A stretch of DNA of 64,000 nt from Carnimonas nigrificans ATCC BAA-78 (GTDB lineage Bacteria; Pseudomonadota; Gammaproteobacteria; Pseudomonadales; Halomonadaceae): the NCBI RefSeq assembly GCF_000526695.1, contig NZ_JAGO01000013.1, positions 186,001 through 250,000 of the forward strand, in the 5' to 3' direction. The translations under genes and the position numbers were made by a program. The notes beneath the pieces are model-generated. The model made no database searches and had not been told where the DNA came from. It was given only the letters and a program-made list of their open reading frames with translations. Position 1 is the stretch's first letter. Each line of letters opens with the position of its first letter. Positions 1-8,725 of this stretch are shown here, piece after piece.

Positions 1-777
1 ATCGTCTCGATCCTGCTGTTTGCCTGTGTCGCGGTGATCAGCATGGTGACCAATTTCACCCACGCCAGTTGGGGCCAGGTGATTCACTTCCAGGGCTCCT
101 CCACCAACATGCTCTCGCTGGGAGCCGGTTTGACCATGGCGATCTCTTCCTTTATCGACTCGGGCACCCTGACCGCTGACTTCACTCGCTGGTCGAAAAC
201 GCCACGCCAGGCGGTGCTGGCATCACTCTGCGCCTTCCCTATCGGCAATATGATTCCAATGCTGCTAGGCGGCATCGTGGCTGCCAGCGGTACGGCAACA
301 GATGGTGACTTTTCCCACCTGCTCGGGCAATGGGGCCCGTTGATGGGCAGCTTCGGCGCGCTTTTCTTTGTGATCAACTGCTCATCGGTAGCGGTACACG
401 GGCTTTATAACGCCACCGCGGGTTGGAGTGCGTTGCTGCCGCTGAACTTCCGTCCAATGACGCTCATGCTGGGCCTTATTGGTATTCTGCTGGCAACAGC
501 GGGCATCACCGAGTGGCTGACCAATTGGCTGGCGCTGCTGGGGATTGTGGTGCCGGGGATCGGTGGCGCGATTATCGGCTGGATGGTGAGCGGTCACTCC
601 GAAGCGGCACCCAGGCGCCTTCTGCTGGCCTGGCTGATCTCCATCCTCTGCGGTAGCTGTGCCAACCTCTGGTGGCCGGGAGCAAGTGTCGCGCTGGTCT
701 CGATAGTTTCCGCGCTGGCCGTCTCCTGGATCAGTCTAAAGGTAGGCCAGAACGCCGTCAGGTGGGAACACGCCTGA
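1..777 (+). CDS. NCS1/CodB-type nucleobase permease, 5'-truncated by window edge
   Basis: The reading frame is open from base 1, so the start lies outside the window; about 258 codons are visible. Several long hydrophobic segments mark an inner-membrane carrier. The stretch ISSFIDSGTLTADFTRW, followed by basic residues and a further TM helix, resembles the CodB cytosine permease pattern (SGATLTADFVRF) and is the main ground for the family call. NCS1 carriers import cytosine, purines, allantoin or similar compounds by H+ or Na+ symport; the substrate cannot be read here. The stop TGA (775-777) shares its A with the ATG of the next gene, implying translational coupling with the deacetylase and a shared nitrogen-scavenging role (inference). 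Confidence 0.75.
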   Translation: MVSILLFACVAVISMVTNFTHASWGQVIHFQGSSTNMLSLGAGLTMAISSFIDSGTLTADFTRWSKTPRQAVLASLCAFPIGNMIPMLLGGIVAASGTATDGDFSHLLGQWGPLMGSFGALFFVINCSSVAVHGLYNATAGWSALLPLNFRPMTLMLGLIGILLATAGITEWLTNWLALLGIVVPGIGGAIIGWMVSGHSEAAPRRLLLAWLISILCGSCANLWWPGASVALVSIVSALAVSWISLKVGQNAVRWEHA

Positions 778-1664
778 TGGCGGGGCAAGGATGGCTGCAA
801 CATATTGAACACCACCATCGCTACCGCTATCGCAGTCCTGCGCAAATCAGCAAACAGCGCTGGCCGAATGGCAAGGGGCTGGCGTTATATGTGGCGATGA
901 ATCTTGAGCACTTTGCGTTCGGCAACAGTGAAGGCGCCAAAATCGCCCCCTCCAATCAACTGGATGTGCTCAACTATGCGTGGCGCGACTACGGCAATAG
1001 GGTAGGCGCCTGGCATCTCGTCGATCTCTTCAAGCGCCTGAACATTCCCCCCGCGCTGCTCTGCAATACCTCGCTGCTCGACTATTGTCCCGAACTGGTC
1101 GATGCCTGGCTGGCATGTGAAGGCAGCGAGTTGATTGGTCACGGCCATACCAATTCCGAGCGCCAAGGGGAGCTTGAGGAGTCAGAAGAGAGCGATATGG
1201 TGCGCTACTGCCGCCATCGCTTGCAGACCTGGTCAGGACAGAATATTCGCGGCTGGCTATCGCCCTGGATATCGGAAAGTACCGCGACTCCGGAGCTACT
1301 GGCCCGGCACGGCTATGGTTACACCCTGAATTGGGCTCACGATGACATGCCGAGTGTTTTTCATACCCGCGAAGGTGAGTTGATCTCCGTTCCTTACCCT
1401 CAGGAAATCAACGATATCCCTACTATTGTGCCCAATGGCGCAAGTATCGAGACATTCTGCGCGATGATCGAGGGGCAGTTCGCAGAGTTGCTCGAACGCA
1501 GCCAGCACACCCCCCAGGTCATGGGCATTGCCCTCCACCCCTATATTGTCGGCCAGCCATTTCGCTTCCACCTGCTGAAGAAAACCCTGGCCCGTATTCT
1601 CGAACAGCGCGATCAGATCTGGCTGACCACACCGGGCAAAATTGCCGAGCATTTTCAGGCTTAA
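777..1664 (+). CDS. Polysaccharide deacetylase family protein (PuuE/ureide-hydrolase-like)
   Basis: A 295-residue NodB-fold (carbohydrate esterase 4-like) protein. I chose the ATG at 777 because it overlaps the permease stop by one base (TGATG); a longer in-frame extension to 672 would run inside the permease gene. Motifs resemble the PuuE-type hydrolase branch rather than chitin deacetylases: an early NLEHF in place of the TFDD motif, IGHGHTNS (metal-binding HxH-type motif), GWLSPWISES, and near the C-terminus ALHPYIVGQPFR, where the His is typical of the family. Members include allantoinase-like enzymes. Coupling to an NCS1 permease suggests uptake and hydrolysis of a purine- or pyrimidine-derived ureide, but the substrate is not established. 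No signal peptide, so cytoplasmic. Confidence 0.75.
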   Translation: MAGQGWLQHIEHHHRYRYRSPAQISKQRWPNGKGLALYVAMNLEHFAFGNSEGAKIAPSNQLDVLNYAWRDYGNRVGAWHLVDLFKRLNIPPALLCNTSLLDYCPELVDAWLACEGSELIGHGHTNSERQGELEESEESDMVRYCRHRLQTWSGQNIRGWLSPWISESTATPELLARHGYGYTLNWAHDDMPSVFHTREGELISVPYPQEINDIPTIVPNGASIETFCAMIEGQFAELLERSQHTPQVMGIALHPYIVGQPFRFHLLKKTLARILEQRDQIWLTTPGKIAEHFQA

Positions 1665-1760
1665 CGTCCGCTGTGTTGATGATCGTTAGGCTGGAGAGCT
1701 GGGAAGTCGGCCAGACTATTCGCAATGGCTCGATACGCAGCCTAGACAACGCTGATCCGA

Positions 1761-2590
1761 CTACTCCGCCACCCACCACTCTACCGTCGATCGCCCTGAG
1801 TAGAGCGTTGCCAGTTGTTCGCCTGTCTCGGCCAATAGCTGATCGAGCTGCCAGGGTGGGTTGAGCACCAGCATGCCTGAACCGTACATGCCGCGGGTCT
1901 GTTCGGGGTCACCATATATCAGCTCGCTGCGAAGCACCTTGCGCACTCCGCTGGCGCGTACTGCGTCGAGCAGCTCTAGATGACGCTGCGCCGCCAGCAG
2001 GGGATACCAGATCGCCACTACCGCATGGCGCACCTTGTCGGCGATACGCTTGAGCGTCTCCGCCACTGCCAGATAATCACTTTTCACTTCGTAGGAAGGG
2101 TCAATCAGCACGCACAGGCGTGGCGTAGCCACCGGCAGATGTTGAAGCAGGGTAGCGGGGCCGTCGCCAAAGTGACGCCGCCCACCTGGGGGTAGCTGCT
2201 GATCGAACTGCTGAAGGTGTTGATGCTCGCCGGGGTGCAATTCGTAAAGCTCCAGACGATCACCACTGCGCATCGCCTGAGCCAGCCACCAGGGCGATCC
2301 TGCATAGCATTGCAGACGCTCGTCAGGATTGAGCGTAACCAGCTGTGGATAAGATGCTGCGGTGGAAAACTCTCGCGGCGCTGCCATAGCGGCTGAATGC
2401 CCTCCAGAAACTCACCGCCACGCTGGGTTTCTGCGCTATCCAGAGGATAAATACCGCGCCCTGCATGGGTATCTACCCAGGTAATGGCCGATTTCTTTTC
2501 CCGCAACCGTTGTGTCAGCGCAAACAGCGTCAGGTGCTTATGCACATCGGCGATATTGCCCGCATGGTAGGCGTGTTGGTAAGCAAGCAT
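1761..2590 (-). pseudogene. rlmJ: rlmJ, 23S rRNA A2030-N6-methyltransferase, broken by a one-base frameshift
   Basis: RlmJ methylates A2030 of 23S rRNA using S-adenosylmethionine. The N-terminal part reads from 2590 (MLAYQHAYHAGNIADVHKH, matching the family start MLSYRHSFHAGNHADVLKH) through GEFLEGIQPLWQRRES. The rest continues in another frame down to 1761 with LQCYAGSPWWLAQ, LYELHPGEHQ, the catalytic-type motif LIDPSYEVKSDY and MLVLNPPWQLDQ. The switch falls at the run AAAA at 2366-2369 (TTTT on the coding strand); one extra T restores a single 276-residue frame, close to the 280 residues of the E. coli enzyme. Both halves are otherwise intact, so this is either a very recent mutation or a homopolymer sequencing error. 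Confidence 0.85.
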
Positions 2591-2659
2591 TCAGCATCTC
2601 ATACGGGCGCTACGCGCCGTTGGTATAAAGCGGTGCGCTTGTGTAGCGCACCAAAGTGA

Positions 2660-3352
2660 TTATTGTCCCGGAATATTCTGACCGGGCACCGTCTGATCGG
2701 GAATCTGCTGGCCGGAAGGATCTCGTTGGCCATCGGGGTCACGCTGCCCAGGCACATACTGCTCAGCCGATATCTGCCCCTGAATGACCTGATCGCGATA
2801 TTGCGGTGGCACCAGGGTAATGGTTACACGACGGTTTTTCTGGCGACCGGCACTGGTGGCGTTGGACGCGACGAAGTTGGTCTCGCCCTTGCCTTCGATG
2901 TGCAGCCGCTTGTAGGGAATACCGCCTTCGGTCAGATAGTTGGCAACCGCCTGGGCGCGCAGCTGTGACAGCTGCTGATTGTATTTGGCGCTCCCTGTAC
3001 TGTCGGTATAGCCCGTGACCAGCACCTGGGTATCCGGGAAGTCGCTAAGCGATGAGGCAACCTTGCCAAGCACCGGCTTGACACTATCGGAGAGTGTGCT
3101 GGAGTCGTTGCCAAACAGCAGGGCGTTGGGAATTTCCAGACGCACGGTGGTCGCTGTACGAATAACCTGAGCGCCGCTGCCAGCGACGCCTTCGCGCAGT
3201 TGATTCGCCTGCTGATCGAGCACGCGCGCCCCCTGTGTTGCCGACGCCTGGTTATCAGCAGGAGCCGCCACCGCGGCGTGCCCGGTGACAGCACTCAGCA
3301 TTATCGCCATGGAGACTGCGAGACCGCGTTGCATTAACCGTACCTTGTTCAT
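2660..3352 (-). CDS. OmpA-family outer-membrane/peptidoglycan-associated protein
   Basis: A 230-residue protein with an N-terminal signal peptide (MNKVRLMQRGLAVSMAIM, then a hydrophobic stretch ending HAAVAAP) and an OmpA C-terminal domain at about residues 80-185, with VTGYTDSTGSAKYNQQLS and GQKNRRVTITL-type motifs that bind peptidoglycan diaminopimelate. There is no beta-barrel domain. I chose the ATG at 3352 because AAGGAT lies about eight bases upstream; a longer start at 3376 lacks this. The last 35 residues are a low-complexity PGQ/DPxGQ-rich tail beyond the OmpA fold. Probably periplasmic or outer-membrane, tethering envelope to cell wall. Monocistronic by context. Confidence 0.8.
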   Translation of the reverse strand: MNKVRLMQRGLAVSMAIMLSAVTGHAAVAAPADNQASATQGARVLDQQANQLREGVAGSGAQVIRTATTVRLEIPNALLFGNDSSTLSDSVKPVLGKVASSLSDFPDTQVLVTGYTDSTGSAKYNQQLSQLRAQAVANYLTEGGIPYKRLHIEGKGETNFVASNATSAGRQKNRRVTITLVPPQYRDQVIQGQISAEQYVPGQRDPDGQRDPSGQQIPDQTVPGQNIPGQ

Positions 3353-3496
3353 CACGACATCCTTATCGACTGTCATCGAATACGTTCAGCGATTATGACG
3401 TTAACGCCTGCTGCCCGCCAGATTTCCGCTGAAAAGCTGACAAGCGAAGTAGCGCGCTTCACCGAATACCTGCCTCAGGCCGCACTGCCATGGTGC

Positions 3497-4666
3497 TTAC
3501 GCGGGCGGCTCAATATCAGCCAACACATCATTCAGAAATGCCAGCCCCTTGTCGCTGGTCGCTATCCGCTGATTCAGGGTAAGTAGACCGCGCTGGCGCA
3601 CTCGGGCGGTGGCACGCTCAAGGGCTTCCAGAGATAGACCCGTGCGCGCCGACCATAGTTCAGTTTCGACGCCCTCAACCAGACGCAGCGCATTGAGCAG
3701 AAACTCAAGACCGATCTCATCATCGCCAATCACCTGCTGACCCGCCACATAACCGCGTGGGTCAGCGCGCCTGCGCAAATAGGCATCGGGCTGTCGGCTT
3801 TTCCAGCGCCGCAGCGCACTCAGCCGGCCATTGTCGGTGCGCGTGACCTTGCCATGAGCGCCCGCGCCAATCCCCAGATAGTCACCGAACTGCCAGTAGT
3901 TCAGGTTGTGGCGTGAGCGCTGCGCAGGCGAGCGCGCATAGGCAGAAATTTCATAACGTTCGAAGCCCGCCTGCTTCAAGCGTTCATGCCCTTCATCCTG
4001 AATATCAAACAGCGTCTCCTCCTCCGGCAACCGCGGCGGATGGGAGTAAAACTCGGTATTTGGCTCAAGCGTGAGCTGATACCAGGAGAGGTGCGCAGGT
4101 GCCAGCGACAGCGCTCGCTCAATGTCCGCCAGCGCATCGCTGACACGCTGGCCCGGCAGGCCGTGCATGATATCAATGTTGAAATTATCGAAGCCCGCGC
4201 TACGGGCCGCCAGTACCGCTTGCTCGGCGTCATCGCCGCTATGAATGCGCCCCAGCGTGGTCAGGTGAGCATCGTTGAAGCTTTGAATACCTAGCGACAG
4301 GCGGTTGATGCCTGCCTCGCGGAATCCGTCAAAGCGGCTGCGCTCGACGGTGCCAGGATTGGCTTCAAGAGTAATTTCGATATCAGGCGTGAAGGGAATC
4401 CGAGCGCGAATTTCGCTGAAAAGACGCTGGAAGACCGCCGGAGAGAGCAGGCTGGGCGTACCGCCGCCAATAAAGATCGAGTGCAGCGGACGCGCCTCTA
4501 CCATGGCGAGATCCTGCGCCAGATCATCAATCAGCGCATCAATATACGCATCCTCGGGCAGCTCGGCATTGTGCCCAACGCCGTGAGAATTGAAGTCACA
4601 GTAAGGGCACTTGCGCACGCACCACGGCACATGAATGTAGAGCGAAAGCGGCGGTAGGGCGGTCAT
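3497..4666 (-). CDS. hemW: HemW, radical SAM heme chaperone
   Basis: A 389-residue radical SAM protein of the HemN/HemW family. The cluster motif is C16-V-R-K-C20-P-Y-C23; the residue after the next position is not the extra Cys (CxC) of true coproporphyrinogen dehydrogenase HemN, so HemW, which binds heme and delivers it to respiratory enzymes, is the better call. Other family signatures are FIGGGTPSLL, ITLEANPGT, NRLSLGIQSF and DIMHGLPGQ, followed by the HemN C-terminal domain. The start codon overlaps the stop of rdgB by one base, the usual rdgB-hemW arrangement of gammaproteobacteria, implying translational coupling. Confidence 0.93.
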   Translation of the reverse strand: MTALPPLSLYIHVPWCVRKCPYCDFNSHGVGHNAELPEDAYIDALIDDLAQDLAMVEARPLHSIFIGGGTPSLLSPAVFQRLFSEIRARIPFTPDIEITLEANPGTVERSRFDGFREAGINRLSLGIQSFNDAHLTTLGRIHSGDDAEQAVLAARSAGFDNFNIDIMHGLPGQRVSDALADIERALSLAPAHLSWYQLTLEPNTEFYSHPPRLPEEETLFDIQDEGHERLKQAGFERYEISAYARSPAQRSRHNLNYWQFGDYLGIGAGAHGKVTRTDNGRLSALRRWKSRQPDAYLRRRADPRGYVAGQQVIGDDEIGLEFLLNALRLVEGVETELWSARTGLSLEALERATARVRQRGLLTLNQRIATSDKGLAFLNDVLADIEPPA

Positions 4667-5265
4667 TACAGCGCTCGTAGCTCTTCAACCAGCGCCGCTA
4701 CCGCACGACCACGGTGGGAGAGGCGGTTTTTCTCCGATGCCGGCAGCTCAGCAACACTCATCTCGCGGTCGCGCAGCCAGAACAGCGAATCATACCCAAA
4801 GCCACCTTCCCCGCGTGGCAGCGATAGAATGTCACCCCGCCATTCGCGCTGAACGATCAGCGGTGCAGGGTCATCGGCGTGACGCAAATAGACCAGCGCA
4901 CACCAGTAGCGCGCGCCCCGCAACCCTTCCGGCACCTCTGACAGCGCATCCAGCAGTTTGCGGTTATTGGCTCGATCATCACTGGGCTGGCCTGCATAGC
5001 GCGCTGAATAAATGCCGGGCGCTCCATTCAACGCATCAACGGCCAGCCCCGAGTCATCGGCTAGCGCCGCCTTGCCGCTGGCCCGTGCGGCAGCGCGTGC
5101 CTTGATCAGGGCGTTTTCGACAAAGGTGAGGCCGGTTTCTTCGACATCGTACACACCATAGTCGGCTTGCGAGCTGAGCTGTACGCCCAGCGGGGTCAGC
5201 AGCTCTCCAAACTCACGCAATTTACCGGGATTGGCGCTCGCCAGCACCACTTCAATGGATGACAT
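4666..5265 (-). CDS. rdgB: RdgB, dITP/XTP pyrophosphatase
   Basis: A 199-residue Ham1/RdgB house-cleaning NTP pyrophosphatase that hydrolyses dITP, ITP and XTP to monophosphates and keeps deaminated purines out of DNA. The N-terminus (VVLASANPGKLREF) matches the substrate-binding SxNxxK motif, and ADDSGLAVDALNGAPGIYSARYAG is the family's catalytic and Mg-binding signature. GEGGFGYDSLFW and ELPASEKNRLSHRGRA complete the substrate pocket. Length is normal for the family. It is the first gene of a two-gene unit with hemW, overlapping it by one base. Confidence 0.95.
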   Translation of the reverse strand: MSSIEVVLASANPGKLREFGELLTPLGVQLSSQADYGVYDVEETGLTFVENALIKARAAARASGKAALADDSGLAVDALNGAPGIYSARYAGQPSDDRANNRKLLDALSEVPEGLRGARYWCALVYLRHADDPAPLIVQREWRGDILSLPRGEGGFGYDSLFWLRDREMSVAELPASEKNRLSHRGRAVAALVEELRAL

Positions 5266-5383
5266 TCGACATACTTCCTATAGATATATGGTGGGCCGTG
5301 ACGCCGCTATGGCAGACAGGGGCTGGAAACAACCAACATGATAAAGCGATCCCAGCCCCATGACGCGCTTTTCTCGACACGAC

Positions 5384-5408
5384 AACGCCCTGCAAAAAGC
5401 AGGGCGTT
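5384..5408 (-). terminator. Hairpin terminator downstream of the P-loop protein gene
   Basis: A perfect 10-bp inverted repeat, AACGCCCTGC (5384-5393) and GCAGGGCGTT (5399-5408), with a five-base loop, lies 26 bases past the stop of the minus-strand gene ending at 5434. The T run on the minus strand is in the loop rather than the tail, so termination strength is uncertain. Confidence 0.55.
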
Positions 5409-5433
5409 TAGCGTTTGCCACTTTCGCTGCACG

Positions 5434-6594
5434 CTAGTTGAGGCGCAAATGCTCGCGAATCAGATTGACCAGCGTTTCGTTGGCATCCGGCGCGTCGGTA
5501 TCGATCTGGATCAAATGCGTGCGCTCTTCTCCCTCAAAAGGCTCGAAGGCGCGCTGCTGGTAGGCTAATAGCTCGGCCACCAGCGCCGGATCCTGACCGC
5601 GTTTTTGTGAGCGATGCTCAAGACGAGCCTTGAGCGTTTCATCGCTCGCCTTGAACTGCACCATCACCAGCGCCAGTCCGCGATAGCGCGCTTCATTGCT
5701 GAGCAGTTCGCGCTGCTCGCGGGTCAGGCAAGAGGCATCAATATAGACCGGATAGCACGCTTCAAGCAGCGCACCGGTAATGCGCGCCATACGCTGGTAG
5801 GTCAGGCGGGTCATTTCAGCGGAGAACTTGTCGAGGGCCGGCAGCCCTTCAATTTCACGCTGGCGCATCAAACGCTCACGCTCGGCACTGGAACGCACGC
5901 GAATACCCGCCAGTTCACGCATCGCTGAGCGGGTGAAACGGCTTTTGCCGGAACCCGTCACACCGACGCCCAGCAGCAGGTAAGGCACGCGGAATTCGTA
6001 GATATAGACGATGGCTTCAATATAGCCTTTGAGCGCTTCAGGGTGGTCAACCACATTGAGCGCGCGCATCAGCGTAAAGAGGACAGCGGCATAGTCAAAC
6101 AGCCGCATCATCTCGAAGTCGCCGCACCCTTCCAGATAGTGATCGACCACCTCGTTGGCCAGCGATAGTCCATCCAGCGTCAGAATATCGCAGCACAACG
6201 ATACCAGTTCGAGACAGACATCCCCTTCGACGACCTCACCCACGGGGCGCTGCAAGCCTTGCTGCTGGCGTTTTTCAAGCGCCGGCTGCATGCGTGCATA
6301 GGCTTCACTGGCCCAATACTCAAGCTGCTGAAGCTCTTCGTCATAGGGCGCGCAGGCCGGATTGCTGCGCAGGCTGGCAATAGCGGCCAGCATGGCCTGA
6401 TCCAGACGCTGGAATTTAGGCGCAGCGCTGGCCGCCGGTGAATCACGACGCTCAAGCATGGTGTCACCAATCTCGTGACACAGCGCAATCATCTCATCAT
6501 TGCTGAGGGTGTCTGCCTGCTCGATTAAAGACGCGTCGATCACCCCGTGAAGATGGAGCGCCTCGAACAAAGGCTTGCGGGAAGTCTGAGTCAA
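5434..6594 (-). CDS. P-loop kinase-like protein (COG0645-type) with a kinase-fold remnant N-terminus
   Basis: A 386-residue protein. Residues about 205-386 form a predicted P-loop kinase: LLGVGVTGSGKSRFTRS is a Walker A motif, followed by an RVRSSAERERLM segment as in COG0645 predicted kinases, and LEHRSQKRGQDPALV as a lid-like region. The middle region (CLELVSLCCDILTLDG, DFEMMRLFDYAAVLFTLMRALNVV) recalls the C-terminal lobe of COG2187 aminoglycoside-phosphotransferase-like proteins, which are often fused to COG0645. The N-terminal lobe of such a kinase is not evident. Substrate unknown; I would not assign a drug-resistance role. It stands alone, with a hairpin downstream. Confidence 0.55.
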   Translation of the reverse strand: MTQTSRKPLFEALHLHGVIDASLIEQADTLSNDEMIALCHEIGDTMLERRDSPAASAAPKFQRLDQAMLAAIASLRSNPACAPYDEELQQLEYWASEAYARMQPALEKRQQQGLQRPVGEVVEGDVCLELVSLCCDILTLDGLSLANEVVDHYLEGCGDFEMMRLFDYAAVLFTLMRALNVVDHPEALKGYIEAIVYIYEFRVPYLLLGVGVTGSGKSRFTRSAMRELAGIRVRSSAERERLMRQREIEGLPALDKFSAEMTRLTYQRMARITGALLEACYPVYIDASCLTREQRELLSNEARYRGLALVMVQFKASDETLKARLEHRSQKRGQDPALVAELLAYQQRAFEPFEGEERTHLIQIDTDAPDANETLVNLIREHLRLN

Positions 6595-6723
6595 GATAAG
6601 GCTCCTGGCTTGAGCCAGCCGTTCAGCAACGGGTGGCGCGGTTGAAAATAGTGCAATGAAGCACCCTTGGGTACGAATAGTATCAAAGTGTTACTTGCTT
6701 GACTCGACTCTCGGCGTAAACCA

Positions 6724-8007
6724 TTACGCTAGGGCGGCAAACGCTTTTTCTGCCGCATCCAGGGTGGCCTGAATCTCCTCATCCCCGTGCGCGCTCGACA
6801 TAAACGCTGATTCATAGTTGGAAGGCGCTAGATATACGCCCTGATCCAGCATATGAGAGAAGAAACGTCGGAAGGCTTCAACATCACACGCGGTTGCTTC
6901 ACTGAAATTGGTCACCTGCGCTTGATCGGTGAAGAAGATGCCGAACATGCCGCCTGCCTGATGGGTCAGCAGCGGAATGCCCACTGCTTTGGCCCGCGCT
7001 TCAAGCCCTTCACACAGTTGAGTGACGCGATTTGATAGCGCCTCGTGGAAACCGGGTTCACGCACCTTGCTTAACAGGGCAACGCCCGCCGCCATCGCCA
7101 GCGGATTTCCGGCCAGAGTGCCAGCCTGATAGACAGGCCCCAGCGGAGAGATCTTCTCCATGATATGGCGCTTGCCGCCAAACGCCCCTACCGGCATGCC
7201 GCCACCCACGATCTTGCCCAGACAGGTCAGGTCCGGCGTGATGCCGTAGTGCGCCTGAGCGCCTCCCAGGGCTACACGAAAGCCGGTCATTACCTCGTCG
7301 AAGATCAGCACCGCGCCGCTGTCGTCACAGACTTCACGCAGCGCCTCAAGAAAGCCTTCCTGCGGCGGAATACAGTTCATGTTGCCCGCAACCGGCTCGA
7401 CGATAATGCAGGCGATTTCGTGGCCGCGCTCGGCAAACAGGCGACGCACCGCGTCGATATCATTGTAGGGCGCGGTCAAGGTGTGTTCGGCCAGCGAAGC
7501 AGGCACGCCGGGGGAGCTTGGCTCGCCCTGTGTCAGTGCGCCTGATCCCGCCTTGACCAGCAGCGAATCGACGTGACCGTGATAGCAGCCTTCAAATTTC
7601 AGAATCTTGTCACGGCCAGTGTAGCCGCGCGCCAGACGAATCGCCGACATGGTAGCTTCGGTGCCAGAGTTGACCATGCGCACCATCTCAATCGACGGAA
7701 TAATCTCGCAGATAAGATCCGCCATGGTGGTTTCAAGCGCTGTCGGGGTGCCGAATGACAGCCCCGCTTCAAGGCGCTGGCGCACGGCATTCAGCACGTC
7801 AGGGTCAGCATGGCCGGTAATCATCGGCCCCCATGACCCCACGTAATCAATGTAGCTTTTGCCTTCAACATCGTGGATGTAAGCGCCTTTACCGCGCTCG
7901 ATGAAGATCGGCGCACGATCAATACCGGTAAAGGCACGCACCGGAGAGTTCACACCGCCGGGAATGTGACGCTGAGCGAGATCAAATAGCTGTTGTGAGG
8001 TGGTCAT
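6724..8007 (-). CDS. hemL: HemL, glutamate-1-semialdehyde 2,1-aminomutase
   Basis: A 427-residue PLP-dependent class III aminotransferase that converts glutamate 1-semialdehyde to 5-aminolevulinate, the committed step of C5 tetrapyrrole synthesis. Seen: the N-terminal [13 protein letters not shown] hallmark of [16 protein letters not shown], the phosphate-binding [29 protein letters not shown], and the PLP lysine in [16 protein letters not shown] at about residue 265. Length is typical. It lies between the P-loop gene and thiE on the same strand with gaps near 130 and 90 bases; hemL next to thiE/thiD is a common gammaproteobacterial order. Confidence 0.96.
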   Translation of the reverse strand: MTTSQQLFDLAQRHIPGGVNSPVRAFTGIDRAPIFIERGKGAYIHDVEGKSYIDYVGSWGPMITGHADPDVLNAVRQRLEAGLSFGTPTALETTMADLICEIIPSIEMVRMVNSGTEATMSAIRLARGYTGRDKILKFEGCYHGHVDSLLVKAGSGALTQGEPSSPGVPASLAEHTLTAPYNDIDAVRRLFAERGHEIACIIVEPVAGNMNCIPPQEGFLEALREVCDDSGAVLIFDEVMTGFRVALGGAQAHYGITPDLTCLGKIVGGGMPVGAFGGKRHIMEKISPLGPVYQAGTLAGNPLAMAAGVALLSKVREPGFHEALSNRVTQLCEGLEARAKAVGIPLLTHQAGGMFGIFFTDQAQVTNFSEATACDVEAFRRFFSHMLDQGVYLAPSNYESAFMSSAHGDEEIQATLDAAEKAFAALA

Positions 8008-8095
8008 GACAATATCCTGGAAAAGAAGACAGCATCCATGTGCTGGTAGCCGTGTTGGTCAGTAGGGCAACTCGCAGCCGACCATCAATATGCGA

Positions 8096-8725
8096 CTAGT
8101 CTGACACAGCTTGGCGAAGTCGAAAAACCGCTTGTGTGGGGTCGGTTGCGCCAAATACCGAGTGAACGACAGCCGCCAGGTCCGCGCCTGCCTCCATCAC
8201 TTGCCTGATATTGCCAGCCTCGATCCCGCCAATGGCGACAACAGGAAGGTGCCATTGGCGCGCTTCGCGCAGCAGTGTCAGAGGAGCAGGGGGCGCATCC
8301 GGTTTGGTGCGTGAAGGAAAGAAGCGCCCAAAGGCGATGTAGCTGGCACCTTCCTCGACCGCCTGAGCTGCGCTGGCAAGGCTGTCGTGACAGGTGGCTC
8401 CAATAATGGCGGAAGCGCCCAATCGCGCCCGTGCCGCCGCAATCGAGCCATCTTCCCGGCCTAAATGCACACCGGCGCCTACCGCTTCTGCCAGAGCAAC
8501 GTCGTCGTTGATAATCAGGGGCGTCGCATACTGCTCGCACAGCCGCCCAAGGCACTGCGCCTGGCGCAAACGACGCTGCTGGTCGGAGGATTTATCACGG
8601 TATTGCAGCAGTGCAATCCCCCCTTCCAGCGCAGCAGCCACGCGGGCAAATAGCGTGTCATCATCCGGCATCAGCCCCGCATCGGTAATCGCGTAGATGC
8701 CGCGCTGCCAGCCTGAGTTATTCAT
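8096..8725 (-). CDS. thiE: ThiE, thiamine-phosphate synthase
   Basis: A TIM-barrel enzyme of about 209 residues that joins HMP pyrophosphate and thiazole phosphate to give thiamine monophosphate. Motifs: GIYAITDAGL at the N-terminus, ALLQYRDK (pyrophosphate and substrate binding), LIINDDVALA, GVHLGREDG, IGATCHDSL, YIAFGRFFPSRTK and VAIGGIEAGNI. The start is uncertain: ATG at 8725, preceded by GAAGG, overlaps the thiD stop by eight bases, while an ATG three codons upstream sits too close to AAGGA. Either way the gene is translationally coupled to thiD. Confidence 0.92.
   Translation of the reverse strand: MNNSGWQRGIYAITDAGLMPDDDTLFARVAAALEGGIALLQYRDKSSDQQRRLRQAQCLGRLCEQYATPLIINDDVALAEAVGAGVHLGREDGSIAAARARLGASAIIGATCHDSLASAAQAVEEGASYIAFGRFFPSRTKPDAPPAPLTLLREARQWHLPVVAIGGIEAGNIRQVMEAGADLAAVVHSVFGATDPTQAVFRLRQAVSD

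Noticed and set aside
3497-4666. HemN (oxygen-independent coproporphyrinogen dehydrogenase)
   Set aside because: The motif is CxxxCxxC without the extra CxC cysteine, and the gene is coupled to rdgB, as hemW is.
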